Shown in pieces: positions 8,661 through 15,048 of a stretch of 64,000 nt of DNA. Source of the DNA: Pinibacter aurantiacus (lineage in GTDB: Bacteria > Bacteroidota > Bacteroidia > Chitinophagales > Chitinophagaceae); NCBI RefSeq assembly GCF_019130065.1, contig NZ_JAHSPG010000016.1, positions 62,001 to 126,000 on the forward strand, in the 5' to 3' direction. A program made the translations under genes and the position numbers. The notes under the pieces were generated by a model that worked only from the letters and a program-made list of their open reading frames with translations, had not been told where the DNA came from and ran no database searches. The first letter of the stretch is position 1; each line of letters opens with the position of its first letter.

Positions 8661-9080
8661 ATGAAAACATCCTCTTTTACCAATGGAAAAAGAAAGTATT
8701 CTTATCTGTTATTGATAGTACTGGCTCCATGCTTAGCATATGCAGTACTGACTACAAAAGATAAAAATTTTTTTCCTGATCAAAGTAAAAGAGGTGTTTT
8801 AAAAGATAGTATAATAATTACCAAAATCACAACCAGCAAAGCATACGATGTAAAGCTCTATACAAATGCCTCTAACAAAGTGCTATTCTTTTCAGTGAGT
8901 GGCGAAGAGAATAAAATATATGAGCTTGCAATCTTCAATCAGGAAAATAACAAGATTAAAGAGTTGCATCTGCGCAATCGGCAAACAAGTTTAATAGCGC
9001 AGTTACCAAAAGGTACATATGTGTTTCATGTGTACAGTGATGAGGAGCAAATTGAAAAAGGTAATCTTGTTGTGAAATAA
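8661..9080 (+). CDS. Small secreted or anchored protein resembling a lone T9SS sorting domain
   Basis: The 139-residue protein has a basic start and one hydrophobic segment (about residues 14-29, YSYLLLIVLAPCLAYAVL), either a signal peptide or an anchor. The remaining roughly 100 residues form predicted beta strands. The end (RQTSLIAQLPKGTYVFHVYSDEE... and final GNLVVK) resembles the last strands of type A sorting domains of the type IX system, which end in L-P-K-G-x-Y...k-x-V-V-K. No cargo domain is present. It follows the DUF6089 barrel gene on the same strand. Resemblance to a sorting domain is my reading of the pattern, not a database result. Confidence 0.6.
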   Translation: MKTSSFTNGKRKYSYLLLIVLAPCLAYAVLTTKDKNFFPDQSKRGVLKDSIIITKITTSKAYDVKLYTNASNKVLFFSVSGEENKIYELAIFNQENNKIKELHLRNRQTSLIAQLPKGTYVFHVYSDEEQIEKGNLVVK

Positions 9081-9085
9081 TTCAA

Positions 9086-9220
9086 TTCCAATAAGCATAC
9101 AGGGAAATTGGTAGAATCTAATATCCGGTTAATTTTGACCTGATCCGTTCCCTATTGTTTTCGTTTAGTACCCTATAGTAAAAAGATTTTATTGATCATT
9201 CCCTGTACTGCTTATTGGAA
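9086..9220 (+). ncRNA. Long closed hairpin, possible small RNA or 3' UTR structure
   Basis: TTCCAATAAGCATACAGGGA (from 9086) pairs with TCCCTGTACTGCTTATTGGA (9200-9219), with one bulged base, enclosing about 92 bases of non-repetitive sequence. A short T run (9224-9229) follows. It lies directly after the small secreted-protein gene. Whether it is an independent RNA, a processed 3' UTR or an inert inverted repeat is unknown. Confidence 0.4.
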
Positions 9221-9251
9221 TAACTTTTTGGTTTAACCCCAGTATCCTTAG

Positions 9252-9287
9252 TAGCCGTCGACGAGTAGTTGGCGGCTATTTGTTTTT
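9252..9287 (+). terminator. Probable rho-independent terminator
   Basis: TAGCCG (9252-9257) pairs with CGGCTA (9273-9278), followed by TTTGTTTTT. It would end transcripts coming from the DUF6089 region. Confidence 0.65.
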
Positions 9288-9289
9288 AG

Positions 9290-9549
9290 ATAGTTGAGAG
9301 TTGAGAATGGAGAGTTGAGAGTTAGTGGTTGGTAGAAAATGCACTTTAATAGATGCGGAAGCTCTTGTCAGCCAAAATGTATTCCTAAAATTCTTATTGT
9401 TGGAATAAACGAAAAAGGTGATGAGTAATTCATCAATTGTTGGAGTCATTGCTCATTCGCAATGCCGCATATAAACACAGCCATCAAATAATAACAAATC
9501 TGGCCACCAACTCTCAACTCTCAACTCTCAATTCTCAACTCTCAACTCC
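9290..9549. repeat. Word-hairpin element, GAGAGTTGAGAATGGAG type, long core
   Basis: Left arm 9290-9324 is GTTGAGAGTTGAGAATGGAG words. Right arm 9508-9549 is ACTCTCAACTCTCAACTCTC and ends immediately before the stop codon of the response regulator gene at 9551. The core is about 180 bases and holds no recognisable gene. Confidence 0.7.
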
Positions 9550-9550
9550 T

Positions 9551-10201
9551 TTAGTCTACCAAATTATTCTTCACTGCATAAAACACCAAACCCGCTGTGT
9601 TCTTAGCGCCAAAGCGCTCCATTAGGCGGTCCTTGATGGCTTCAACAGTTCTTGGACTCACTTCCATTTTTGTGGCGATCTCTGCGGCTGTAAATTCCAT
9701 GCAGATGTACTTGATAACGTCACGCTCTCTGTCGCTTAATGTAATTTCTGAATTGAGGTTTGGAATTACCTTTTGTTTAGCGTGGGCTTTTTTAAGAAGG
9801 ATTCTGTTTACGAAGTTATTGAGGTAATAGCCTTTATTCATGACATCCATAATGGCTCTTCTGATCTCGGAAGGATCTGCGCTTTTCAGCAAGTAACCAT
9901 TGGCGCCAATTTCCATCATGTGACCAACGAAACGCTCGTCTTCAAACATGGTGAGGGCTACTATATGAATGTGAGGATAATTTTTGGTAATAAATTTTGT
10001 TGCTTCAATTCCGTCCTTCTGGGGCATACGAAGATCCATCAGCACCACGTCCGGGTCTGCCTGTAAAAGACCGTTAATAAGTTCTTCTCCATTTTCTGCT
10101 TCCTGTACAAACTTCAGGTTGGTATAAGGCCTTAAAGAAAGAATAACCCCTTTACGGAAAATTTTGTGATCATCAGCAATGGCAACTTTGATTATTCTCA
10201 T
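9551..10201 (-). CDS. NarL/FixJ-type response regulator
   Basis: The 216-residue protein has a receiver domain (residues 5-125) with acidic pocket D10-D11, phospho-acceptor D56 in VVLMDLRMP, the conserved Thr in ALTMF and Lys in LLKSAD. A LuxR-type helix-turn-helix follows at about 150-210 (LSDRERDVIKYICMEFTAAEIATKMEVSPRTVEAIKDRLMERF). It acts as a phosphorylation-controlled transcription factor. The start at 10201 gives MRIIKVAIADDHK; the longer open frame upstream only reads through a repeat arm. The kinase at 10435-11274 on the same strand is its likely partner. Confidence 0.93.
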   Translation of the reverse strand: MRIIKVAIADDHKIFRKGVILSLRPYTNLKFVQEAENGEELINGLLQADPDVVLMDLRMPQKDGIEATKFITKNYPHIHIVALTMFEDERFVGHMMEIGANGYLLKSADPSEIRRAIMDVMNKGYYLNNFVNRILLKKAHAKQKVIPNLNSEITLSDRERDVIKYICMEFTAAEIATKMEVSPRTVEAIKDRLMERFGAKNTAGLVFYAVKNNLVD

Positions 10202-10258
10202 AGGTGAAAAAAATGATATTGGCTTATTATTACGATTATTAAAGATACAAAATCTGCC

Positions 10259-10415
10259 AATTTGAAAATTTGAGAATTTGAAAATTTGAAAATTCTTTTC
10301 GGGCAACGTTCATTTTCCAGGCCAACTCTTCCCGATAACGGTAGAAAACAATAAAACCAGAAAGGCGCACCAGAAGCATTTCCAAATCCTCAAATCCTCA
10401 GATTTTCAAATTTAA
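10259..10415. repeat. Word-hairpin element, TTTGAAAATTTGAGAA type
   Basis: Left arm 10259-10295 consists of TTTGAAAATTTGAGAATTTG words; right arm 10381-10415 of CAAATCCTCAAATCCTCAGA and TTTTCAAATTT. It lies between the kinase gene and its regulator gene on one strand, so it would be transcribed in a joint message. Confidence 0.65.
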
Positions 10416-10434
10416 AGTCGTTTGACCCTCATTA

Positions 10435-11274
10435 TTAATCGACCTTAATATCCTCTTCATTAAGGTTTAATTCGATTGTGATCTTATAGTAGGTTTGCGA
10501 ACTGTCGCGCTCAAAGAAAATCTTTCCCTGTAACACGTTCAACCTACTTTGGATATTTTTAAGACCCAACCCGCCAGAACTCTTATTTAGCTTCTCAAAA
10601 TCAGCCTGCGTAAGGCCTTTGCCGTCGTGGTGAAGACGAATGAAGAAGCTGTTGCCGTTGATGTTTTGAGTGATATGAATGAAGCTTGAGTTGCTATGTT
10701 TAAGAATGTTATTCACGAGCTCCTGGATAATTCTGAATACAATAAGCTCTTTTTCAGCCGGCATTCTTTCCTTATAGTCATGGAACCGTGCACTGCCTGT
10801 AATGGTGCCTGCGCCGCTTATTTTTTGAAACAGATCATTTACTGCCGACTCAAGACCAAAGTTTTTAAGCGTAGGCGGCATCAATGAGTGTGAAATGTTC
10901 CTTATAAGCTGTATGGTCTCGTCGATAATTTGCTTTGCATTGTAAATATTCTGAAGCTGCGTGGTTTTATCGAGATTAACAAGGTTTTCGTTGAGGTATA
11001 ACCGTGCAGTGGCAAGAAGTGGTCCGGCATCATCGTGAAGATCAGCTGCCAGGCGCTGCCTTTCTTCTTCCTGTAATTTAATAGATGCGTTGAGCAACAT
11101 TTTCTGCTGTTGATATTCCAGCTGTTGCAGCGCCATTTGATAACGGATAATTTTTTTCTGGTGGAAGATTATAAGAAAGATCAACCCTATCGTGAGGATC
11201 AGCATCCCTATAGTTCCGAAGAATATCATCTGCGAAACCGGACTGGCGCTATTGAGTATTTGAAGCAGAACCAT
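10435..11274 (-). CDS. Sensor histidine kinase, HisKA_3 (NarX/DesK) type
   Basis: The 279-residue membrane kinase has one TM helix (about residues 16-37), a coiled-coil linker, and the dimerisation and phospho-acceptor motif ERQRLAADLHDDAGPLLATA with His80. The HATPase domain follows with N-box VNNILKHSNSS and G-boxes HDGKGL and GGLGLKNIQSRL. There is no periplasmic sensor domain, so the signal is probably sensed through the membrane helix, the linker or a partner such as the 210-residue membrane protein encoded just upstream (29-base gap). HisKA_3 kinases pair with NarL-type regulators, of which there are two nearby. Confidence 0.93.
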   Translation of the reverse strand: MVLLQILNSASPVSQMIFFGTIGMLILTIGLIFLIIFHQKKIIRYQMALQQLEYQQQKMLLNASIKLQEEERQRLAADLHDDAGPLLATARLYLNENLVNLDKTTQLQNIYNAKQIIDETIQLIRNISHSLMPPTLKNFGLESAVNDLFQKISGAGTITGSARFHDYKERMPAEKELIVFRIIQELVNNILKHSNSSFIHITQNINGNSFFIRLHHDGKGLTQADFEKLNKSSGGLGLKNIQSRLNVLQGKIFFERDSSQTYYKITIELNLNEEDIKVD

Positions 11275-11303
11275 GTTGACTTCGGGTAAGGGTTGTTGAT
11301 GCT

Positions 11304-11936
11304 TTAATTAAGTTGGGTTTGCGAAATCCTCGAATTACTTCTTAAGTTTTGATAGTTGTTTTTTTTTATTGAAAACGCCACTGCGAACATAATGTTCTTC
11401 AAGATATTACATCCCAGGTTGATTACCCAAAAAGTTATTTGGGTATTGCGCGATAACTGCCCCGCCTGCACAAAAAGAAAGAAAGTTCCTGCTAAATATA
11501 ACATTATTCCTGCTACTGCCCAGAATTCGGGCTTTGCATAAATGAACTCGTCGTTCATTTGGTTGAGCTCCTCAAAGAAATAATATATACAAAGGCTTAT
11601 GATCAGAATAGCCTCAATAGTTACCGGAATAGAATCAAACGAAGCCGCCGCCGAAAAATTATAAAATATTGAAAAAAAGAGAAAAATGGGTGAAATTACG
11701 AGGAGGATCCTCTTAACCAGCTGCTTCTGCAGGGTTAAATAAAAGAAAGTGGCAAATAAAGAGAATTCAACGACGGTAAAAACATTAAGAAGGGTTTCGC
11801 GGGAAATGCCGTTTGTTAACAATTGCTTGCTTGGTTTGGACGACATCAGCAAAAGATCATTGGCCAGGGTATACAAGCAATAAAAAAAGATAACCCATAA
11901 TGTTCTTCCTTTCTTACGTGAAAAAAGAAAAAACAT
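11304..11936 (-). CDS. Polytopic membrane protein next to the kinase gene
   Basis: I do not recognise a named family. The 210-residue protein has six or seven hydrophobic segments (beginning LWVIFFYCLYTLANDLLL, then NVFTVVEFSLFATFFYLTL, RILLVISPIFLFFSIFY, VTIEAILIISLCIYYFFEEL, FWAVAGIMLYLAGTFFLFV, ITFWVINLGCNILKNIMFAVAF) and short polar ends. Charged residues are few. It lies 29 bases upstream of the histidine kinase gene on the same strand, so an operon and a sensory role with the kinase are plausible, but this is inference from position. Confidence 0.7.
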   Translation of the reverse strand: MFFLFSRKKGRTLWVIFFYCLYTLANDLLLMSSKPSKQLLTNGISRETLLNVFTVVEFSLFATFFYLTLQKQLVKRILLVISPIFLFFSIFYNFSAAASFDSIPVTIEAILIISLCIYYFFEELNQMNDEFIYAKPEFWAVAGIMLYLAGTFFLFVQAGQLSRNTQITFWVINLGCNILKNIMFAVAFSIKKNNYQNLRSNSRISQTQLN

Positions 11937-12048
11937 TATGGGTATCAGGCTTGAAAATGTGCTTATATATTGTAATACCGTGATAACTATGAATTTTTAT
12001 ATCCAAAAATATAAAACGGTATGATATAAAAATAATTATTTTCAAGAA

Positions 12049-12414
12049 TTAGTACCAGCTCCAGGTTACAGCGTCGTCATTAGGAACAACTCTGTCTGCA
12101 GTAATGCCTGGTTTTGATTCCAATTGGCCAAACTGGTTGATAGAAGTAATTTCTTTAATGATGTTATCTTTTGAATCGATACCAACATAAACCAAAGTTT
12201 TTTGACCAGCTTCGTTCAATGCATTGTAGAAACGGATTCCTACACAGTCAGGCTGAGCTAGCATTTGCTCGATAATGTTACGACCAATGAAATAAGCCTG
12301 AACCTCATCAGGATGAGCATCCTGGAAGTCTTTTACGAATTTTGCACCTAATTCTTGTCCGATCTCTTCGCCTACAGCGGCTGGGTTTGAGTGTAAAAGT
12401 TCTTTTTGCATCAC
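12049..12414 (-). CDS. Hypothetical protein, 121 aa
   Basis: I do not recognise this small acidic cytoplasmic protein. It starts MMQKELLHSNPAAVGEEIGQ (either of two adjacent Met could be used), continues with a helical part, then strands GIRFYNALNEAGQKTLVYVGID and KEITSINQFGQLESKPGITADR, and ends DDAVTWSWY. The gene has its own long upstream region shared with the divergent response regulator gene at 12888, so it may be a target of that regulator. The relatively regular codon use argues that it is real and expressed. Confidence 0.65.
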   Translation of the reverse strand: MMQKELLHSNPAAVGEEIGQELGAKFVKDFQDAHPDEVQAYFIGRNIIEQMLAQPDCVGIRFYNALNEAGQKTLVYVGIDSKDNIIKEITSINQFGQLESKPGITADRVVPNDDAVTWSWY

Positions 12415-12887
12415 AAGTAAGTTTTTTGAATTTTAGATTAATGAGACCGTGAATAACCTTCCAAAAAAAAAAAAAACCAACAGCGTAAATTGCGCAGTTT
12501 AATTACTATATTGCCTGCAATTCAATGCCATAGGGCTTTTACGATTGGTTTGTTCGTATGTCTACTAATCTAAAATGAGTAAAAAGACGATGCAATAATA
12601 GTAAAATTACTATCATAGTTTTTTTATTTTTCGCCCAATTCTATGGCGAAAAACTTTAATTTGATACTTTTTTGAGGTTTTGGAATTGATCCAAGTAAAT
12701 ATTATTCAGGTTATTGACCTGTTAGTTTGTATAATATTTTAAAAAACGTAGCTTAGTTATTACAATAGTACTTTTCTTATTACGTTTAATGTTGTAGTAC
12801 AATTTTTAAGCGTATTTTAGACATTGTGCTATCGTAATAATTAGAATTTCCTATTAGTAAAAAACCAAACCCAATACAACCAACCTT
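12415..12887. promoter_or_regulatory. Divergent AT-rich control region between two genes
   Basis: The 473-base region lies between divergent starts and has no gene. It holds an A14 tract at about 12462, and the near-perfect palindrome ATAGTAAAATTACTAT (12598-12613). Related pieces TTACTATA (about 12505) and TATTAGTAAA (about 12852) occur near each start. These may be binding sites for the adjacent NarL-type regulator; this is speculation from symmetry and position. Confidence 0.35.
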
Positions 12888-13547
12888 ATGAGTTCTGAAC
12901 TGGTTATTAGAGTATCAATAGCCGATGACCACAAGATCTTTCGGGACGGCATTAAGATGGCTCTAAAAGGCAGAGACTACCTGAAAATCCTCTGGGAAGC
13001 CGAGGATGGTAAAGATCTCATGCATAAAATGCAACTGAAAAAGCCTGATGTTCTCTTGATGGACATTAGAATGCCTGAAGTAGACGGCATAAACGCCATT
13101 CCGCTCTTGCGCAAAGAGTATGAGGATGTGCGCATTATTGTGCTCACCATGTACGATGATCAGGAGATGATCACCAAAATGATGGAAATGGGCGCAAATG
13201 CCTATCTCACAAAAACTACAGATCCGGAAGAGATCTACCAGGCCATTCTCACCTGCATGAACGAAGACTTCTATTTTAACGACATGGTAAACAAGGCCGT
13301 GCTGTCGAGGTTACAGACCCGCCGCACCGTTCGCCAGTTTTACCCTAATCCTGTTAAGTTTTCTGAAAAAGAAGTGCGCATCCTGAAACTACTTGCGGAG
13401 GATAAAACCACTGAGGAGATTTCGAAAGAAGTGTTTTTGAGTCCACGCACCATAGAAACAATCAGGCAGAATATGAAGACGAAAGTGGGAGCGAAGACAA
13501 TTGCAGGATTGATCATGTACGGTATGAGAAATAAAATCATTGACTAA
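12888..13547 (+). CDS. NarL/FixJ-type response regulator, second copy
   Basis: The 219-residue protein is a paralogue of the regulator at 9551. The receiver domain has D13-D14, phospho-acceptor D59 (VLLMDIRMP), Thr in VLTMYDD and Lys in LTKTTD. The LuxR-type DNA-binding domain is at about 155-212 (FSEKEVRILKLLAEDKTTEEISKEVFLSPRTIETIRQNMKTK). No histidine kinase gene adjoins it on its own strand; the nearest is the HisKA_3 kinase 1.6 kb away on the other strand. It may share that kinase or answer to a distant one. The 176-residue membrane protein gene follows after 42 bases and is probably cotranscribed. Confidence 0.93.
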   Translation: MSSELVIRVSIADDHKIFRDGIKMALKGRDYLKILWEAEDGKDLMHKMQLKKPDVLLMDIRMPEVDGINAIPLLRKEYEDVRIIVLTMYDDQEMITKMMEMGANAYLTKTTDPEEIYQAILTCMNEDFYFNDMVNKAVLSRLQTRRTVRQFYPNPVKFSEKEVRILKLLAEDKTTEEISKEVFLSPRTIETIRQNMKTKVGAKTIAGLIMYGMRNKIID

Positions 13548-13589
13548 AAAGTTTCAACTAGTATAAGGTAAATTTTACACTTTGGCATC

Positions 13590-14120
13590 ATGCTTCAGCA
13601 AGCATCTTCAGAAATAAGAATGAACGAGGATCATAAGGGCCTTTTGGTTGAAAAGCTGCAATGGTCGAAGAGAACGATATTTTCCCGGTATGCCTGTTTT
13701 TACGGAGCAGTCATTTTTATATTGGCACTTTTGCTTAATAAGGTAAAACACCTGTCAGATATATCGATGTATGGGTGGGAAATCATCAGTGCGTTTTCGC
13801 TTCCCTTTCTTAGCATATTTACTTTTTTTCTGGTTAGAGACATCCGGCGTGATGTAATACCATTAAAAAAAGATATCTCCTGCGCCAAATGTTGGCAGCA
13901 TCATTTTGTGGCGCAAAAATATTATCACGCATTAATAAAAAAATACTTGCTGTTCTATCCCGGAAAGGAGGATGAATACATCGAAGTATCTCCTGAAGAT
14001 TTCGATAAGCTTATTGAAGGAGAGTACCTAAACCTTGTTACTTCACAATCTGATGAAATTATTTGTTTGCAAAGGGACAATGGAGAAATAATAAGAGCTT
14101 TCGATTTCAGTTTTAAATAG
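13590..14120 (+). CDS. Hypothetical protein with two TM helices
   Basis: I do not recognise this 176-residue protein. Two hydrophobic segments lie at about residues 37-52 (YGAVIFILALLLN) and 62-85 (ISAFSLPFLSIFTFFLV). A cytoplasmic domain of about 90 residues follows, with a CAKCWQHHF stretch that could bind metal and an acidic end (EDEYIEVSPEDFDKLIEGEY). An alternative start at residue 11 (position 13620) is possible. It is encoded just after a response regulator, so a link to signalling is possible but unproven. Confidence 0.6.
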   Translation: MLQQASSEIRMNEDHKGLLVEKLQWSKRTIFSRYACFYGAVIFILALLLNKVKHLSDISMYGWEIISAFSLPFLSIFTFFLVRDIRRDVIPLKKDISCAKCWQHHFVAQKYYHALIKKYLLFYPGKEDEYIEVSPEDFDKLIEGEYLNLVTSQSDEIICLQRDNGEIIRAFDFSFK

Positions 14121-14200
14121 ACGGAATCGCTTAATAATATTTGCTGTATGAGAAATGAAAAATGCTGGTCTATCGTGATCAGCGTTTTCTTTTTAGGTGA

Positions 14201-14349
14201 GTTGGTGCACAAATACCGTTGGTGCACATATAAGAAGTTGGCGCAGATATGCGGCGCTGCCTTTGCGCAAGGGCCTATCTGTGCCGGCGACTTCATAGTG
14301 CCGGCACAGATAGCCATCCGCACAAGCTAAGCCGCATATCTGCGCCAAC
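14201..14349. repeat. Nested palindromic element, GGCGCAGA family
   Basis: An outer perfect 19-base inverted repeat (GTTGGCGCAGATATGCGGC at 14237-14255; complement at 14331-14349) encloses an inner perfect 14-base one (CTATCTGTGCCGGC at 14275-14288; complement at 14300-14313). Upstream lie two direct repeats GTTGGTGCACA (14201-14211, 14218-14228), close to the start of the outer arm. A smaller relative lies at 56232-56277. Confidence 0.8.
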
Positions 14350-14495
14350 AGTGTGTAATGCGAACTTTTGACATTGCAACGTGTTTGATTGATTCAGCAA
14401 TAAAAAATGACCGATTCCATAAATGTTCTTTGTGATGAAAAAATACTTTCGCTATTCCTAATAATCACAAAAGAATGAGAACAATTACAATTCTT

Positions 14496-14576
14496 CCCCG
14501 TGCATGGTGCGGACGAGCGAAAGCCGCCGAACGCTTCCTCTTTTGTGAGCGTAGGACACCTAAACACGGGTTTTTT
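14496..14576 (+). ncRNA. Candidate structured RNA ending in a terminator, upstream of a small ORF
   Basis: CCCGTG (14497-14502) pairs with CACGGG (14565-14570), followed by six T. GGTG (14506-14509) pairs with CACC (14557-14560). Inside are two more hairpins: GG-A-CG-A-GC with a GAAA tetraloop closed by GC-CG-CC (14511-14528), and ACGCT (14531-14535) with AGCGT (14548-14552). This is a compact three-way junction of about 80 bases with an intrinsic terminator 28 bases before a small gene. It could be a small RNA or a cis-acting attenuator. It matches no family that I recognise. Confidence 0.5.
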
Positions 14577-14598
14577 ATTTTCCTAAAAAAAACAAAAG

Positions 14599-14808
14599 AT
14601 GGTCAAAATTTCAGACAACAAACTTATTATTGAGATTGCAACTCCTACGCCCGTAGAAACCCTGTACGATCTCCAACGCAGCCTTTTGCATTTGCTCATG
14701 CTAAAAGATTCACGTCAAAATACAGATGGCGTTGCAGAGTGGAACACAATTAGCTTGCTGGACGAATTGCAGTTATCAAAAGCCGCATTTCAAAAAGCGT
14801 TTTGCTAG
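14599..14808 (+). CDS. Small hypothetical protein, 69 aa
   Basis: I do not recognise this protein. It starts MVKISDNKLIIEIATPTPVE, continues with a leucine-rich helix TLYDLQRSLLHLLMLKDS, and ends LLDELQLSKAAFQKAFC. No signal peptide or TM segment is seen. It lies between the candidate RNA with terminator and a bidirectional terminator, as a single short unit. Its position suggests control by the upstream RNA structure. A real gene is likely but not certain. Confidence 0.5.
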   Translation: MVKISDNKLIIEIATPTPVETLYDLQRSLLHLLMLKDSRQNTDGVAEWNTISLLDELQLSKAAFQKAFC

Positions 14809-14820
14809 AAAATTATTTGC

Positions 14821-14857
14821 AAAAAGCGAGCTGATCGTATTGATCCGCTCGCTTTTT
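14821..14857 (+). terminator. Rho-independent terminator, possibly bidirectional
   Basis: AAAAAGCGAGC (14821-14831) pairs with GCTCGCTTTTT (14847-14857), directly after the 69-residue gene. Confidence 0.85.
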
Positions 14858-14871
14858 AGTTTGTGACGCAC

Positions 14872-14989
14872 CCCGTAGAGACGCGTTGAACGCGTCTCTC
14901 GCACCATTTGGTGTTTTAGATGTCAAGCGTGCTATTTTCCGTAGCATTCTTCAGGTGTTAAAGAGACGCATTCAATGCGTCTCTACGGG
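14872..14989. repeat. MITE-like element with palindromic ends, AGAGACGC family
   Basis: Perfect 13-base terminal inverted repeats CCCGTAGAGACGC (14872-14884) and GCGTCTCTACGGG (14977-14989). Each end is also a hairpin by itself: AGAGACGCG-TTGAA-CGCGTCTCT (14877-14899) and AGAGACGCATT-C-AATGCGTCTCT (14962-14984). The 118-base element has no coding capacity. The array at 738-840 contains the same hairpin. Confidence 0.8.
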
Positions 14990-15013
14990 TAATTCCTAAT
15001 TCTTAATTCCATA

Positions 15014-15044
15014 AAAAAAGCCGATCCAAAAGGATCGGCTTTTT
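15014..15044 (-). terminator. secA terminator
   Basis: AAAAAGCCGATCC (15015-15027) and GGATCGGCTTTTT (15032-15044) with a tetraloop, five bases from the secA stop codon. It has T runs on both strands. Confidence 0.9.
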
Positions 15045-15048
15045 ACAC

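Noticed and set aside
10202-10306. Longer start for the first response regulator
   Set aside because: The extra 35 residues translate the TTTGAAAATTTG repeat arm; the receiver domain starts at 10201.
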